A DNA stretch of 32,058 bases from Planctomycetota bacterium (GTDB lineage Bacteria; Planctomycetota; UBA1135; UBA2386). Positions 7,982 to 15,677 of this stretch are shown here, piece after piece. The stretch lies in the NCBI GenBank assembly GCA_016795295.1, contig JAEUHP010000178.1:1-32058 (forward strand), given 5' to 3'. The first letter of the stretch is position 1, and each line of letters begins with the position of its first letter. Position numbers and translations under genes: made by a program. The notes beneath the pieces were generated by a model. That model did not search any database. It had not been told where the DNA came from and was given only the letters and a program-made list of their open reading frames with translations.

Positions 7982-10333
7982 ATGATCTCGAAGTCGATGT
8001 CTGGCTGTTCCGCCGCTCTGGCTGCCTGGTCGCTGTTGGTGTTCGGCTGCCATGGCTGGATGCCGGTGGCACTGCAACCGTTCGTCTTGGGCGTGCTCGG
8101 TGCGGCGCTGCTGGCCGCTGCCGGTCCGGCGCGCTTCGGGGCATGGAGCCGGCCGCTGCGCTACGGTCCGCTGCTGCTCGGCGTTGCGGCTCGGCAGTCC
8201 CTGGGCAGTGACTTGCTGGCCATCCTGGGCCTCCACTCGAGCATGCAGCTGGTTGCGTCGAATGCGGCGAGCCAGCGCGTGGAGCGGAGCCTGGTGGGCC
8301 TTGCCATCCTGCAAGTTCAGTTGTCGACGACGCTGGGCTTCTACCTCGAAGCGTCGATCCAAGCAGCCATCAGCGGCTTGGTGTCCTGGTCTGGAACTCC
8401 TGCCGAGCTCGACCCAGTGTACGGGGGCGCCCGCTCCGCCCTGGTCGTCGCCCTGCTGATCGCCACGTTCCACACCGGTTCGGCGTGGGCGCGGATCTGG
8501 CGGGTCGGCAGCGCATTCGCTCTGGCGGTGCTCGGGGCGATCTTGGTCGCCCAACTGGCTGGCCTGCTGGCGCCCTTCGGCTCTTCGACGACCAACAACC
8601 CCGCCTTGGCCGTGGTGGCAACGCAACTGCCGTGGGCGCCGTTCGTGCTGGGCCTTGGCGGGGCAGTTTGGCTCACCCGGTCTCCGGGCGATGCTGCCGC
8701 CGCGGCGGCAGGCGGGCGGGGGCCGACCCTCGTGCTGGCTGTGGTTGCGGCCGTGATGGTGCTGGTCAGTCTGCCGCCGGCAGGTCTCCGTGCTGCGCAG
8801 AAAGTCGTCTTCTATCGGCCAGGGTTCTCCAACTGGGAGACCGCGGATCCGAATCTCTCCGGGGCAGGCCCGTACAGCACGGGCATGATGGGGTCGTTGC
8901 CGATGTTCGCCCGCGCCCTGGGCCAGCAGGCACAACTCGTCGATGCGTTGGACGCCGCCGCGCTCGCTGACGCGGATGTCCTGGTCCTGGTCAACCAGGA
9001 CCATTCGCTCGGCAAAGCCTCCCTCGAACTCGTGGCCGGCTGGATCCGTGGTGGTGGCCACCTGATCGTCGTCGGCGACCACACGTTCTTCGGCCAAGCC
9101 GAGGGCCGATTCGAGATGTTCGTCAACGAGCCGTTGGCTCTGACCTCGATCCGCTTCGCCAACAATTCTGCCGATCACCTCACGCATGCCTTTCGCGATG
9201 CGACGGTGACCGTTGGCCTGGGTGGGATTCTCGACTGCGTTGCCGGCAACCCCTACTCGCCGATCATCGGCGCAGGACTCGAGGTGGGCTGGCCCGCGCG
9301 CCCCATCGTCATCGGCCGCCACGGTTTCCTCGACGAAGGGCGCATGCCGACTCCAGCGAACGACGATGCGATCGGCGACCTGACCTGGAACGTCGGCGAA
9401 CGTCTGGGCGGGGTGGTCTTGCTCGCGGAGCAGCAGGTTGGCGCGGGTCGGGTCACGGCGGTCGGCGACACCACGGGATTCCACAACATTGCTCGTTCGA
9501 GTGCGTGGCCAGCAGCAGCTCGACTGTTGCGATCCGATCCACTGCAGTCTCGTTGGCACTACTGGCTCACCGCCTTGGTGTTGCTCGGCATGGCTGGTTC
9601 GCAGTCGCCGCTGGTCCGTCGGCGCCTGCCGTCGGCCTGGGAAGGAACCCTGTGGCTCGCGCTGCTGTCGGCGCCATTCCTGCCGATCGCCGACCGCACG
9701 AACAACCCGTTGGTCGGCAGCGATGTGCCCCTCGTGATCCTCGACACGGCGGTCTATCCGGCTGGCAAACTGGGCGATTGGACCGACGATGGCTACCTGA
9801 CCCTGATCTCGGGGGCGATGCGCAGCGGGGCATTGCCCCTGTTCACCAGCACGGCGGAGCACGGCATTCCGCCGGCCACGCGTGCCCTGCTGGTCAGCAG
9901 TCCGCGCGTCGACCCGGGCCCCGTCTGGCGCCGCGCCGTAGTCGATTGGGTGGAACGCGGTGGGCACCTGATCGTCGCAGCCGATTTCGGGGCACAGCCG
10001 CTCCTCAGCGGCTTGCTGACCCAGTTCGGGTGTCGGATCGGCCCGCTCGTCATGGGGCCCCAGTCGGTCGAGGTCGGCCTCGACGGCGGAGCTCTGGTGA
10101 TCCGGCTCGAAGAATCGTGGAATCTCGAGTTCGAGAGCGGCGACTGGAGCCGAATCGTCTACCGCGGCGACACGACCTCGATGGCGCGCCGTCCTTGGGG
10201 CAAAGGCCTCGTGACCATCATCACCGACCGGCAGTTCCTCATGAACCGCAACCAAGAGAACCGCGACATCATTCGGCTGCCGAACCTCAAATTCTTGATG
10301 CGGCTGCTGGGCACCACGGGATCGAGCCGATGA
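7982..10333 (+). CDS. Large multi-pass membrane protein with two amidotransferase/DUF4350-like domains
   Basis: 783 aa. The first ~265 residues hold roughly seven hydrophobic segments. A soluble domain follows: ADADVLVLVNQDHSL (330-343) then GGGHLIVVGDHT (357-368), the pattern of Rossmann-like class-I-glutamine-amidotransferase-type domains related to DUF4350 or the GldG auxiliary family. Two more hydrophobic segments (about 545-590) lead to a second, degenerate copy (LLVSSPRVD ... ERGGHLIVAADFG, about 650-700). No catalytic Cys-His pair is evident, so a binding or regulatory role is likelier than catalysis. In the membrane part, W-S-G-T-P-A-E-L-D followed by Y-G-G-A-R-S (147-152) resembles the exosortase region that normally reads C-S-G-L-R-S, with the Cys missing. 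Start 7982 is 4 bp after the previous stop. The last codons overlap the next start as ATGA. Confidence 0.8.
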   Translation: MISKSMSGCSAALAAWSLLVFGCHGWMPVALQPFVLGVLGAALLAAAGPARFGAWSRPLRYGPLLLGVAARQSLGSDLLAILGLHSSMQLVASNAASQRVERSLVGLAILQVQLSTTLGFYLEASIQAAISGLVSWSGTPAELDPVYGGARSALVVALLIATFHTGSAWARIWRVGSAFALAVLGAILVAQLAGLLAPFGSSTTNNPALAVVATQLPWAPFVLGLGGAVWLTRSPGDAAAAAAGGRGPTLVLAVVAAVMVLVSLPPAGLRAAQKVVFYRPGFSNWETADPNLSGAGPYSTGMMGSLPMFARALGQQAQLVDALDAAALADADVLVLVNQDHSLGKASLELVAGWIRGGGHLIVVGDHTFFGQAEGRFEMFVNEPLALTSIRFANNSADHLTHAFRDATVTVGLGGILDCVAGNPYSPIIGAGLEVGWPARPIVIGRHGFLDEGRMPTPANDDAIGDLTWNVGERLGGVVLLAEQQVGAGRVTAVGDTTGFHNIARSSAWPAAARLLRSDPLQSRWHYWLTALVLLGMAGSQSPLVRRRLPSAWEGTLWLALLSAPFLPIADRTNNPLVGSDVPLVILDTAVYPAGKLGDWTDDGYLTLISGAMRSGALPLFTSTAEHGIPPATRALLVSSPRVDPGPVWRRAVVDWVERGGHLIVAADFGAQPLLSGLLTQFGCRIGPLVMGPQSVEVGLDGGALVIRLEESWNLEFESGDWSRIVYRGDTTSMARRPWGKGLVTIITDRQFLMNRNQENRDIIRLPNLKFLMRLLGTTGSSR

Positions 10334-12888
10334 ACCGACTCGTCCTCGGCTTGGTTCCGGCGATCGTGCTCGGGAGCGCGGCGCTGCGCCGTCATGGCGA
10401 CCTCGGCGACACGGTGCCAACCGCGGCCTTCTGGGCCATGTTGGCGGCGAGTGTCCTGATGCTCGCGGCGATCGCGCCGCGGTCCGCAGCTTGTGCCTCG
10501 TCCACGCACGCGGCAGGTGGGGTCGGCTTCTTGCCGGCGACGCTCGGGCTCCTGTGCCTGCTGGCGATTCCAGCCGAGCCGGCCATCGCCACGGGCGCGC
10601 TGGGCACCTGCTGGCTGCTGGCGCGTCGCGCGGCGGGGCGTGGTGGTCGGCACGCGCTGGCCGAGTCCTTGGAATTCGCACTGTTCGGGCTGCTGGCAAT
10701 GGTGGCCGCCACGTGGTTCACGGATGCCATCTCGCTGCTGCGTGTCTCCTCATCGCAGTTCGCCAGCCTGGTCGCCACCGCGTTCGAACTGCTGGGAGTG
10801 GAATCTGCGAGCAGTGGTGCAGAGGTGTTGGTGCAGGGGCCGCGCATGGAGCAGGGCTTCCTCGCCACGGCGAATCATGTAGGGCTCGTTCCGCACCTGG
10901 CGATCGCCGGTGTGCTGGTTGGCTTGCGCTTGGCCAACGGCCCTGGGGCAGGGTTGGCCCCTTGGCCTGCGGCGATCGGTTACCTGCCCACGGCTCTGTT
11001 GCTGCGGTTCGCCCTGTTCATGTCGGTCGGCATCGCGATCGACCACGGGGTTGAATACGACAACCCGGACTTCCACCTGGCCGCGGCGCTCGATTGGCGC
11101 GTGGGGTTGGCGCTGGATCTGGTCGCCGGGGTTGCCTCTGGTGCGATCTGGCTGCGGAGCCGGGCCGCGCTTGCGACCTCGTCGAGCGTCGACCCGCATG
11201 TGGCACTGCGCCCGCTGGTGGTGGTGGCCGCTGCGGTCGCGGGCGTGCTCTGGTCCTCGGACCGGATCTTCGATGCGTTCGGCCAACCAGCTGCTGCCAC
11301 GCGGATCCGCATCGCCATGGACGAGCTGCATTCGCATTGGGAGTCCTCTGACATCCGCCTCACCCGCGACCACTACGGGCAGGAGTCGGGCTACAACTTC
11401 CGCGGCCTTTGCGATTGGCTCGAAGGTGCCTACGGGCCGATTCGTCGTCTCTACGATCCCCTCAGCGATGCCGCCCTCGCCGAGGTCGACGTGCTGGTCG
11501 TCAAGACTCCGACGCAGGCCTTCGCCCCCGCAGAACAGGCCGCGATCGACCGGTTCGTCAAGGCCGGTGGCGGCTTGGTTCTGATCGGCGACCACACCAA
11601 CGTCTACGGCACCAGCGAGATCCTCAATTCGCTTGCCGAACCGGTCGGCTTCCGGTTCGTGTACGACTGCTGTTTCGACCAACGCAGCCGGTTCGAGTTG
11701 CGCTACGTCAAGGAGACGCAGGTTGCGAATCACCCGACTCTGGCGGGGCTCGACGAGATCCTGTTCGAGGTCGGTTGCACCATCGACATCGACTCGCCGC
11801 GCGTGCGCCCGATCCTGGTCGGTCGTGCGCTGAAGAGCCAGCCAATCGACTACGGCGTCGAGAACTACTACGGCAAGCCGCGCGATCGCAGCGAACAGGA
11901 GTGCGGGCAGTTCCCGCTGCTGGTCGTGGCGAACAGCGGGCATGGGCGTGTGGTTGCGGTGGCAGACAGCACCCTGTTCTCGACGTTCTCGGTGTTCATT
12001 CCTGGGCGCCGCGAGATCGTCGAAGGCATGATCGCCTACGCCAGCGGGCACGACGTCGGCGCCGGCATCCGCGACCTGGCGTGGCGCTGCGCCATCGGGA
12101 TCTCCCTGTTGCTCCTGCTGCTGATGCCCGGTCTGGGCCTGCGTGCTCTCCTCACCTGCGGTCTGGTCGCATGGGGGGCCAGCAATCTCGCCGCGACTGC
12201 TGCCGAGGTGCTCGTGTACCCTGGCCATCCCGACTTGCCGACTGCCAACGCGCCGGCGACCGTCACTTTCCTGCGGGAGGACGAAAGTGTCGAGTGGCCG
12301 ACGCTCGGATTCGTCCAGGATCCGGGCCGCAGTTTCAGCCTCTTCTATCAGTTCGTCTCCCGTGTCGGTGCGTATCCGCGGCTCGTCGCCGATCTGGCCG
12401 AGGCGACACGCAGCCAGGGACCGATGGTGTGGATCGACCCTGTGCCGACGAACGTCGAGCGCACCACCGACGAGCTCATTGCTTTCGCGAGCGCCGGCGG
12501 CACCGTGGTGCTCATGGAGCGCGAGCCGCGACCGTTGCTGGGGGCTGTTGCCCAACGCGTTGGGCTGCAGGTGCTCGACAGCGCCAACCACCCCGACGGG
12601 GCCGCTCTGCTCAGCCGATTCGGTCGGGCCAGCGGTGCCGGGGCCGTGCCCCGTGCGCGGAGCATCGTCGGCGGTCAGCCGCTGCTCCGGGTCGGCGCCG
12701 CGGCGCCTCACAGCGTCGCCGCCGTGGCCGAGGTCGGGCGGGGGAACGTCGTGATCCTCACCTGTGGGGCGATGTTCACGGATGCCAACTACGGATTCCG
12801 CTACGGGGCCATCCCGAATGCGGAGTTGCGCCGATTGTACGAGGTGCAGTACTCGGTCTTGCAGGCAGCGGTTCGCAAACGGGAGTGA
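10330..12888 (+). CDS. Paralogous large membrane protein with GDHT-type amidotransferase-like domain
   Basis: 852 aa, same architecture as the preceding gene and overlapping it by an ATGA junction, which suggests translational coupling. About eight hydrophobic segments occupy residues 1-310. The soluble domain has AEVDVLVVKTPTQAF (384-398), FVKAGGGLVLIGDHTN (409-424) and a following YGTSEILNSLAEPVGFRF, the best-preserved copy of the repeated domain. A further transmembrane stretch (about 575-620) precedes a second, divergent copy (MVWIDPVPTN ... AGGTVVLMEREPRP). In the membrane part, LLGV-x(9)-VLVQG-x(9)-ATANHVGL (154-186) follows the spacing of the exosortase core, where a catalytic Cys would be expected; here it is Asn/His. 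Upstream open frame is antisense or shadow sequence, so the ATGA start is used. Function unknown. Confidence 0.8.
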   Translation: MNRLVLGLVPAIVLGSAALRRHGDLGDTVPTAAFWAMLAASVLMLAAIAPRSAACASSTHAAGGVGFLPATLGLLCLLAIPAEPAIATGALGTCWLLARRAAGRGGRHALAESLEFALFGLLAMVAATWFTDAISLLRVSSSQFASLVATAFELLGVESASSGAEVLVQGPRMEQGFLATANHVGLVPHLAIAGVLVGLRLANGPGAGLAPWPAAIGYLPTALLLRFALFMSVGIAIDHGVEYDNPDFHLAAALDWRVGLALDLVAGVASGAIWLRSRAALATSSSVDPHVALRPLVVVAAAVAGVLWSSDRIFDAFGQPAAATRIRIAMDELHSHWESSDIRLTRDHYGQESGYNFRGLCDWLEGAYGPIRRLYDPLSDAALAEVDVLVVKTPTQAFAPAEQAAIDRFVKAGGGLVLIGDHTNVYGTSEILNSLAEPVGFRFVYDCCFDQRSRFELRYVKETQVANHPTLAGLDEILFEVGCTIDIDSPRVRPILVGRALKSQPIDYGVENYYGKPRDRSEQECGQFPLLVVANSGHGRVVAVADSTLFSTFSVFIPGRREIVEGMIAYASGHDVGAGIRDLAWRCAIGISLLLLLLMPGLGLRALLTCGLVAWGASNLAATAAEVLVYPGHPDLPTANAPATVTFLREDESVEWPTLGFVQDPGRSFSLFYQFVSRVGAYPRLVADLAEATRSQGPMVWIDPVPTNVERTTDELIAFASAGGTVVLMEREPRPLLGAVAQRVGLQVLDSANHPDGAALLSRFGRASGAGAVPRARSIVGGQPLLRVGAAAPHSVAAVAEVGRGNVVILTCGAMFTDANYGFRYGAIPNAELRRLYEVQYSVLQAAVRKRE

Positions 12889-12895
12889 TGGAGAG

Positions 12896-14641
12896 ATGAA
12901 GCGATTCCTCGGCACGATCTGGCTGGTGGTGGTGGCCGCTGCATTGCTCTGGCTCGTCTTCCAGGACCAGGTGGTGCAGCCGCGACAGCTGCCGACGCCC
13001 CACGCGGCGCAACGGCAGGTCCCTGCGGATCCGGTGCGTCGGCAAGAGGCTGCACCGGATCGATTGCCGGTCGAGGTCGCCGCGCCGCCCCCGACCAGCG
13101 CGACCAGTCCCGTGGCTGCCGCCTCCACCGTTCTCAGGGGAACCTTGCTCCTGGAGGACGGCAGTCCAGTGGCCGGGGCCAGCTGCGCGTGGTCGATCCA
13201 AGGTGTCGACCGGTCGGTGTCCGGCCATGTTCCGTCCGATGGAGAGGGCCGATTCCGCATTCCTGGACCTGCCGATCTGCGCGGTCCACGGCTGTTGCGC
13301 ATTCGCACTTGCGTGGCCTCGGTCGAGCCAGCTTGGGGCTACACCGAGATGGTCATCGCGCCTGAGTATCCGCCGGGGGAGCATGACCTCGGCTTTCTGC
13401 TCGTCGAGCCGTTGCCGCATCTGGTTTCCGGCCGCGTGGTGGATGTCGGCGGCGCCCTGGTTTCCGGCGCTCGGGTCTATGCCATGCCTGACCAGCCGGA
13501 ACTGACTGCGCTCGGCGATGCGGGCTACGCCGAACGGCTGTCTGCCCTGGTGGACGCACGGGGTCGGTTCGCCGTGTACGGTCGGCTGGCTGGCGGAACC
13601 GTGCGGCTCGTCGTGCGCCAGCCGGCATTCTTCCAGTTGCGACCGGTGGTCGTGAAGGTCGGTGAGGTCGATGCCCTGGTCGAGATCGGCGCTGCCGCCG
13701 GCCTCGCCGGATCCGTGCTCACGGGCCCCGCGATCTCGAGCAAGCATCTCGCCGTCGAGCTGACGGGCCCAGCCGTCGTTGGCCATCTGGGGGTTGGGGA
13801 TGGCCCGCTGCCTGCCGCGGTCCGGCCGCGCGCCGAAGGCGAGTCCGTTCGGATTCCCGTCCAGTCTGACGGCACGTTCGAGATCGATGGGCTGCGTCCT
13901 GGATGGGTGGATGTCGCCGTGCACTGCCTCGGCGTTGGCAAGGCCGTGGCGGCAGTTCCGTCGGTGTCGGTCCCTGCTGGTGCCGTGGGCCGCGACTCAC
14001 GGCTGCAGTCCATCGATCTGCGCCACCTCCGCGGCGTGCCATTGCGGCTGGTCGATGAGGCCGGACGAGGGGTGGCAGGCCTTGCGGTCGGGGTGCGGGA
14101 TGTCGGTGTGAGCGCTTGGGAACGCATGGTCTCCGATCCGGACGGCCGTGTGATGGCGGTCACCGGAATCGGGGCCGTCGACGTGCTCGTCCAGGACGGC
14201 GGGTTCCAGCGGCAACTGCTGTCCGACGTGCGCGGCGAACGAGTCATCACCCTTGCTCAGGGGCTGCCGCTGACCCTTGCTTTCGAACTGGGCGAACAGG
14301 TGCCCGGTTTCGAAGTGTCCGCTCAGTTGGTCGGCGGCGAGCGCACGGTGTCCCCCGCGTCGGTACAGGGGCCCAGGAGCGCCTTGCAGTGGCTCCAGGA
14401 GTCGCACCCCATGGAGTTCTGCGTGCCGGAGCCGGGGCTGTATCGGATCGAGGTCACCGTGCGCGTGCGGGGCGGCCCGGCTTTGCACGCCCGCCAGGTG
14501 GTGGATCTCGACCCGCTCGAAGTCTTGGTTCCGCCGGGCGGTAGCAGCGGGACCCTCCCGGTCCGCCTTGGGGCGGATGCCATCGGCAAGGCCGTACGCC
14601 AGATCCGCTACTTCTTCCCCACCGCAGGGATCTTGCGCTGA
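12896..14641 (+). CDS. Membrane-anchored protein with several carboxypeptidase-regulatory-like domains; last gene of the operon
   Basis: 581 aa. Residues 4-22 form a single transmembrane or uncleaved signal helix (FLGTIWLVVVAAALLWLVF). A Pro/Ala/Arg-rich linker (about 25-80) follows, as is usual between an anchor and an envelope domain. Then come repeated beta domains of carboxypeptidase-regulatory/Cna-B type: LRGTLLLEDGSPVAGA (about 83-98), LVSGRVVDVGGALVSGARV (about 178-196) and LRLVDEAGRGVAGLAVGV (about 385-402), each followed by D-x-x-G-R-F or a similar closing motif. The ATG lies 7 bp after the upstream stop, with GGAG a few bases before it. The plan mirrors the first gene of the operon, so both flanking proteins probably act in the periplasm with the two central membrane proteins. 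Substrate and partners are unknown. Confidence 0.78.
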   Translation: MKRFLGTIWLVVVAAALLWLVFQDQVVQPRQLPTPHAAQRQVPADPVRRQEAAPDRLPVEVAAPPPTSATSPVAAASTVLRGTLLLEDGSPVAGASCAWSIQGVDRSVSGHVPSDGEGRFRIPGPADLRGPRLLRIRTCVASVEPAWGYTEMVIAPEYPPGEHDLGFLLVEPLPHLVSGRVVDVGGALVSGARVYAMPDQPELTALGDAGYAERLSALVDARGRFAVYGRLAGGTVRLVVRQPAFFQLRPVVVKVGEVDALVEIGAAAGLAGSVLTGPAISSKHLAVELTGPAVVGHLGVGDGPLPAAVRPRAEGESVRIPVQSDGTFEIDGLRPGWVDVAVHCLGVGKAVAAVPSVSVPAGAVGRDSRLQSIDLRHLRGVPLRLVDEAGRGVAGLAVGVRDVGVSAWERMVSDPDGRVMAVTGIGAVDVLVQDGGFQRQLLSDVRGERVITLAQGLPLTLAFELGEQVPGFEVSAQLVGGERTVSPASVQGPRSALQWLQESHPMEFCVPEPGLYRIEVTVRVRGGPALHARQVVDLDPLEVLVPPGGSSGTLPVRLGADAIGKAVRQIRYFFPTAGILR

Positions 14642-14687
14642 CCAGTGCTTGGTGATGCGATCCACGGCGCAAAACGGCCGGGGGGGG

Positions 14688-14716
14688 CTGACACGGGGCG
14701 ACGGCTCGGCTAGGCT
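14688..14716 (+). promoter_or_regulatory. Candidate sigma70-type promoter for the Cys-heptad genes
   Basis: CTGACA (14688-14693) and TAGGCT (14711-14716) are separated by exactly 17 bases, matching sigma70 spacing with reasonable hexamers. The predicted start lies near 14723, about 60 bases before the ATG at 14783. It sits in the 141-bp gap after the four-gene operon, so the Cys-rich pair could be expressed on its own. Confidence 0.5.
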
Positions 14717-14782
14717 TCCCTTCGTTCCCCCGAGCCAGACGGATTCGGGAAGGCAGGACCTGGACTGAAACTTGGACGACCC

Positions 14783-15622
14783 ATGCTGCACCGCGTGATC
14801 CTGAAGTTGTTCCTGGGTTTGTTGGTCGTGGCCTCGATCGCTGCGGTGCCGACCCGCGTCGAAGTCGTGAAGTCGCAGAGCTTGGTGCAGTCGCTGCCCT
14901 TTGCCCAACAGCTGCTCGACGTCAGCAAGGGGCGCTGGCAGGCCGAGGGTGGCGTGACTCTGACTGCGGCGGCTCCGGCCGAGGGATCCTGCGCCGCAGG
15001 CGGTGCGTGCGCGATCGCGCCACAGGGATCCGGTGAGCGGGAGCCTCTCGAGCCCACGATGGGCGGCGCAACGACCTGTCCAGCCGAGCACACCAAGTGT
15101 CCGGTCCAGGTGACCGCCTGCCCGACGGTGGCCACGCACTGCCCACAGCACGCTACGGTTTGCGTCACGACGCAGTGTCCGGCTGCCGCGACGGCTTGCC
15201 CTGAGGTGGCTACCACGTGCCAAGTGACGACTTGCCCGGCGATCCAGACCAGCTGCCCGACGACTCCGACCGTCTGTCCTGCGATTTTCACCATGTGTCC
15301 GCAGTGGACGACGCGGTGCCCGACCAGCCCCACGTCATGTCCCGTTGCCACCACCTCTTGCCCGGTGGAGCGGACCAAGTGCCCGGTGGACCCGACCGTT
15401 TGCGAGTTCACCGTCTGCCCCATGCTCCCGACCACCTGCGAAGCAACCAAGTGTCCGTATCGGCACACCCATTGTCCTGGCGGCGATTGGTGCCGCACGC
15501 GCTGCGGTGACTCCTATCTGGTGGGGGCGCCCGTCGGCTACTTGGTGCCCGAGTCCGTCGTGCGTGACGTGGCTACGGCGCTGCGTGTAGCCGTCCCCCG
15601 TCTGTCGTTCGTGCCCGAGTAG
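14783..15622 (+). CDS. Secreted Thr-x-Cys-Pro heptad-repeat protein, copy 1
   Basis: 279 aa. A signal peptide (about 1-20, hydrophobic LFLGLLVVASIAAVP) is followed by a helical segment with FAQQLLDVSKGRW, a Ser/Gly/Ala-rich linker, and GGATTCP, which opens the repeat. From residue 99 to 231 there are 21 cysteines. Steps between neighbours are 7,7,7,7,5,7,7,5, then eight of 7, then 5,7,5,7. The unit is T-x-C-P-x-x-x, with Thr two before and usually Pro one after each Cys. Three more Cys lie near the end, then the tail closes with PRLSFVPE. No family is recognised. Disulfide or metal cross-linking and a wall or surface-layer role are plausible from composition alone. A close paralogue follows 55 bp downstream. 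Confidence 0.85.
   Translation: MLHRVILKLFLGLLVVASIAAVPTRVEVVKSQSLVQSLPFAQQLLDVSKGRWQAEGGVTLTAAAPAEGSCAAGGACAIAPQGSGEREPLEPTMGGATTCPAEHTKCPVQVTACPTVATHCPQHATVCVTTQCPAAATACPEVATTCQVTTCPAIQTSCPTTPTVCPAIFTMCPQWTTRCPTSPTSCPVATTSCPVERTKCPVDPTVCEFTVCPMLPTTCEATKCPYRHTHCPGGDWCRTRCGDSYLVGAPVGYLVPESVVRDVATALRVAVPRLSFVPE
15071..15478 (+). repeat. Coding tandem repeat, 21-bp unit (7-aa T-x-C-P-x-x-x)
   Basis: Protein-level tandem repeat inside copy 1. Most units are 21 bp and four are shortened to 15 bp. Cys, Thr and Pro codons are placed regularly while the three variable positions differ, so the repeat is conserved in protein and eroded in DNA. It is not a CRISPR array: units are in frame, contiguous and unspaced. 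Confidence 0.8.
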
Positions 15623-15677
15623 TCGCTGAAGTTCCCCTCCTACCCATTTGGCGGGCTGATCGGCCCGGCTAGGAACC

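Noticed and set aside
7958..10699. Leftward open frame of 913 codons
   Set aside because: Shadow of the first GDHT-domain gene, as long open frames on the opposite strand are common at this GC; no recognisable domain.
10750..13308. Leftward open frame of 852 codons
   Set aside because: Shadow of the second GDHT-domain gene; Arg/His/Gln-rich without conserved motif.
15652..15667. Terminator between the two Cys-heptad genes
   Set aside because: CGGGC/GCCCG stem of only 5 bp, no T-tract, 11 bases before the next start; more likely chance.
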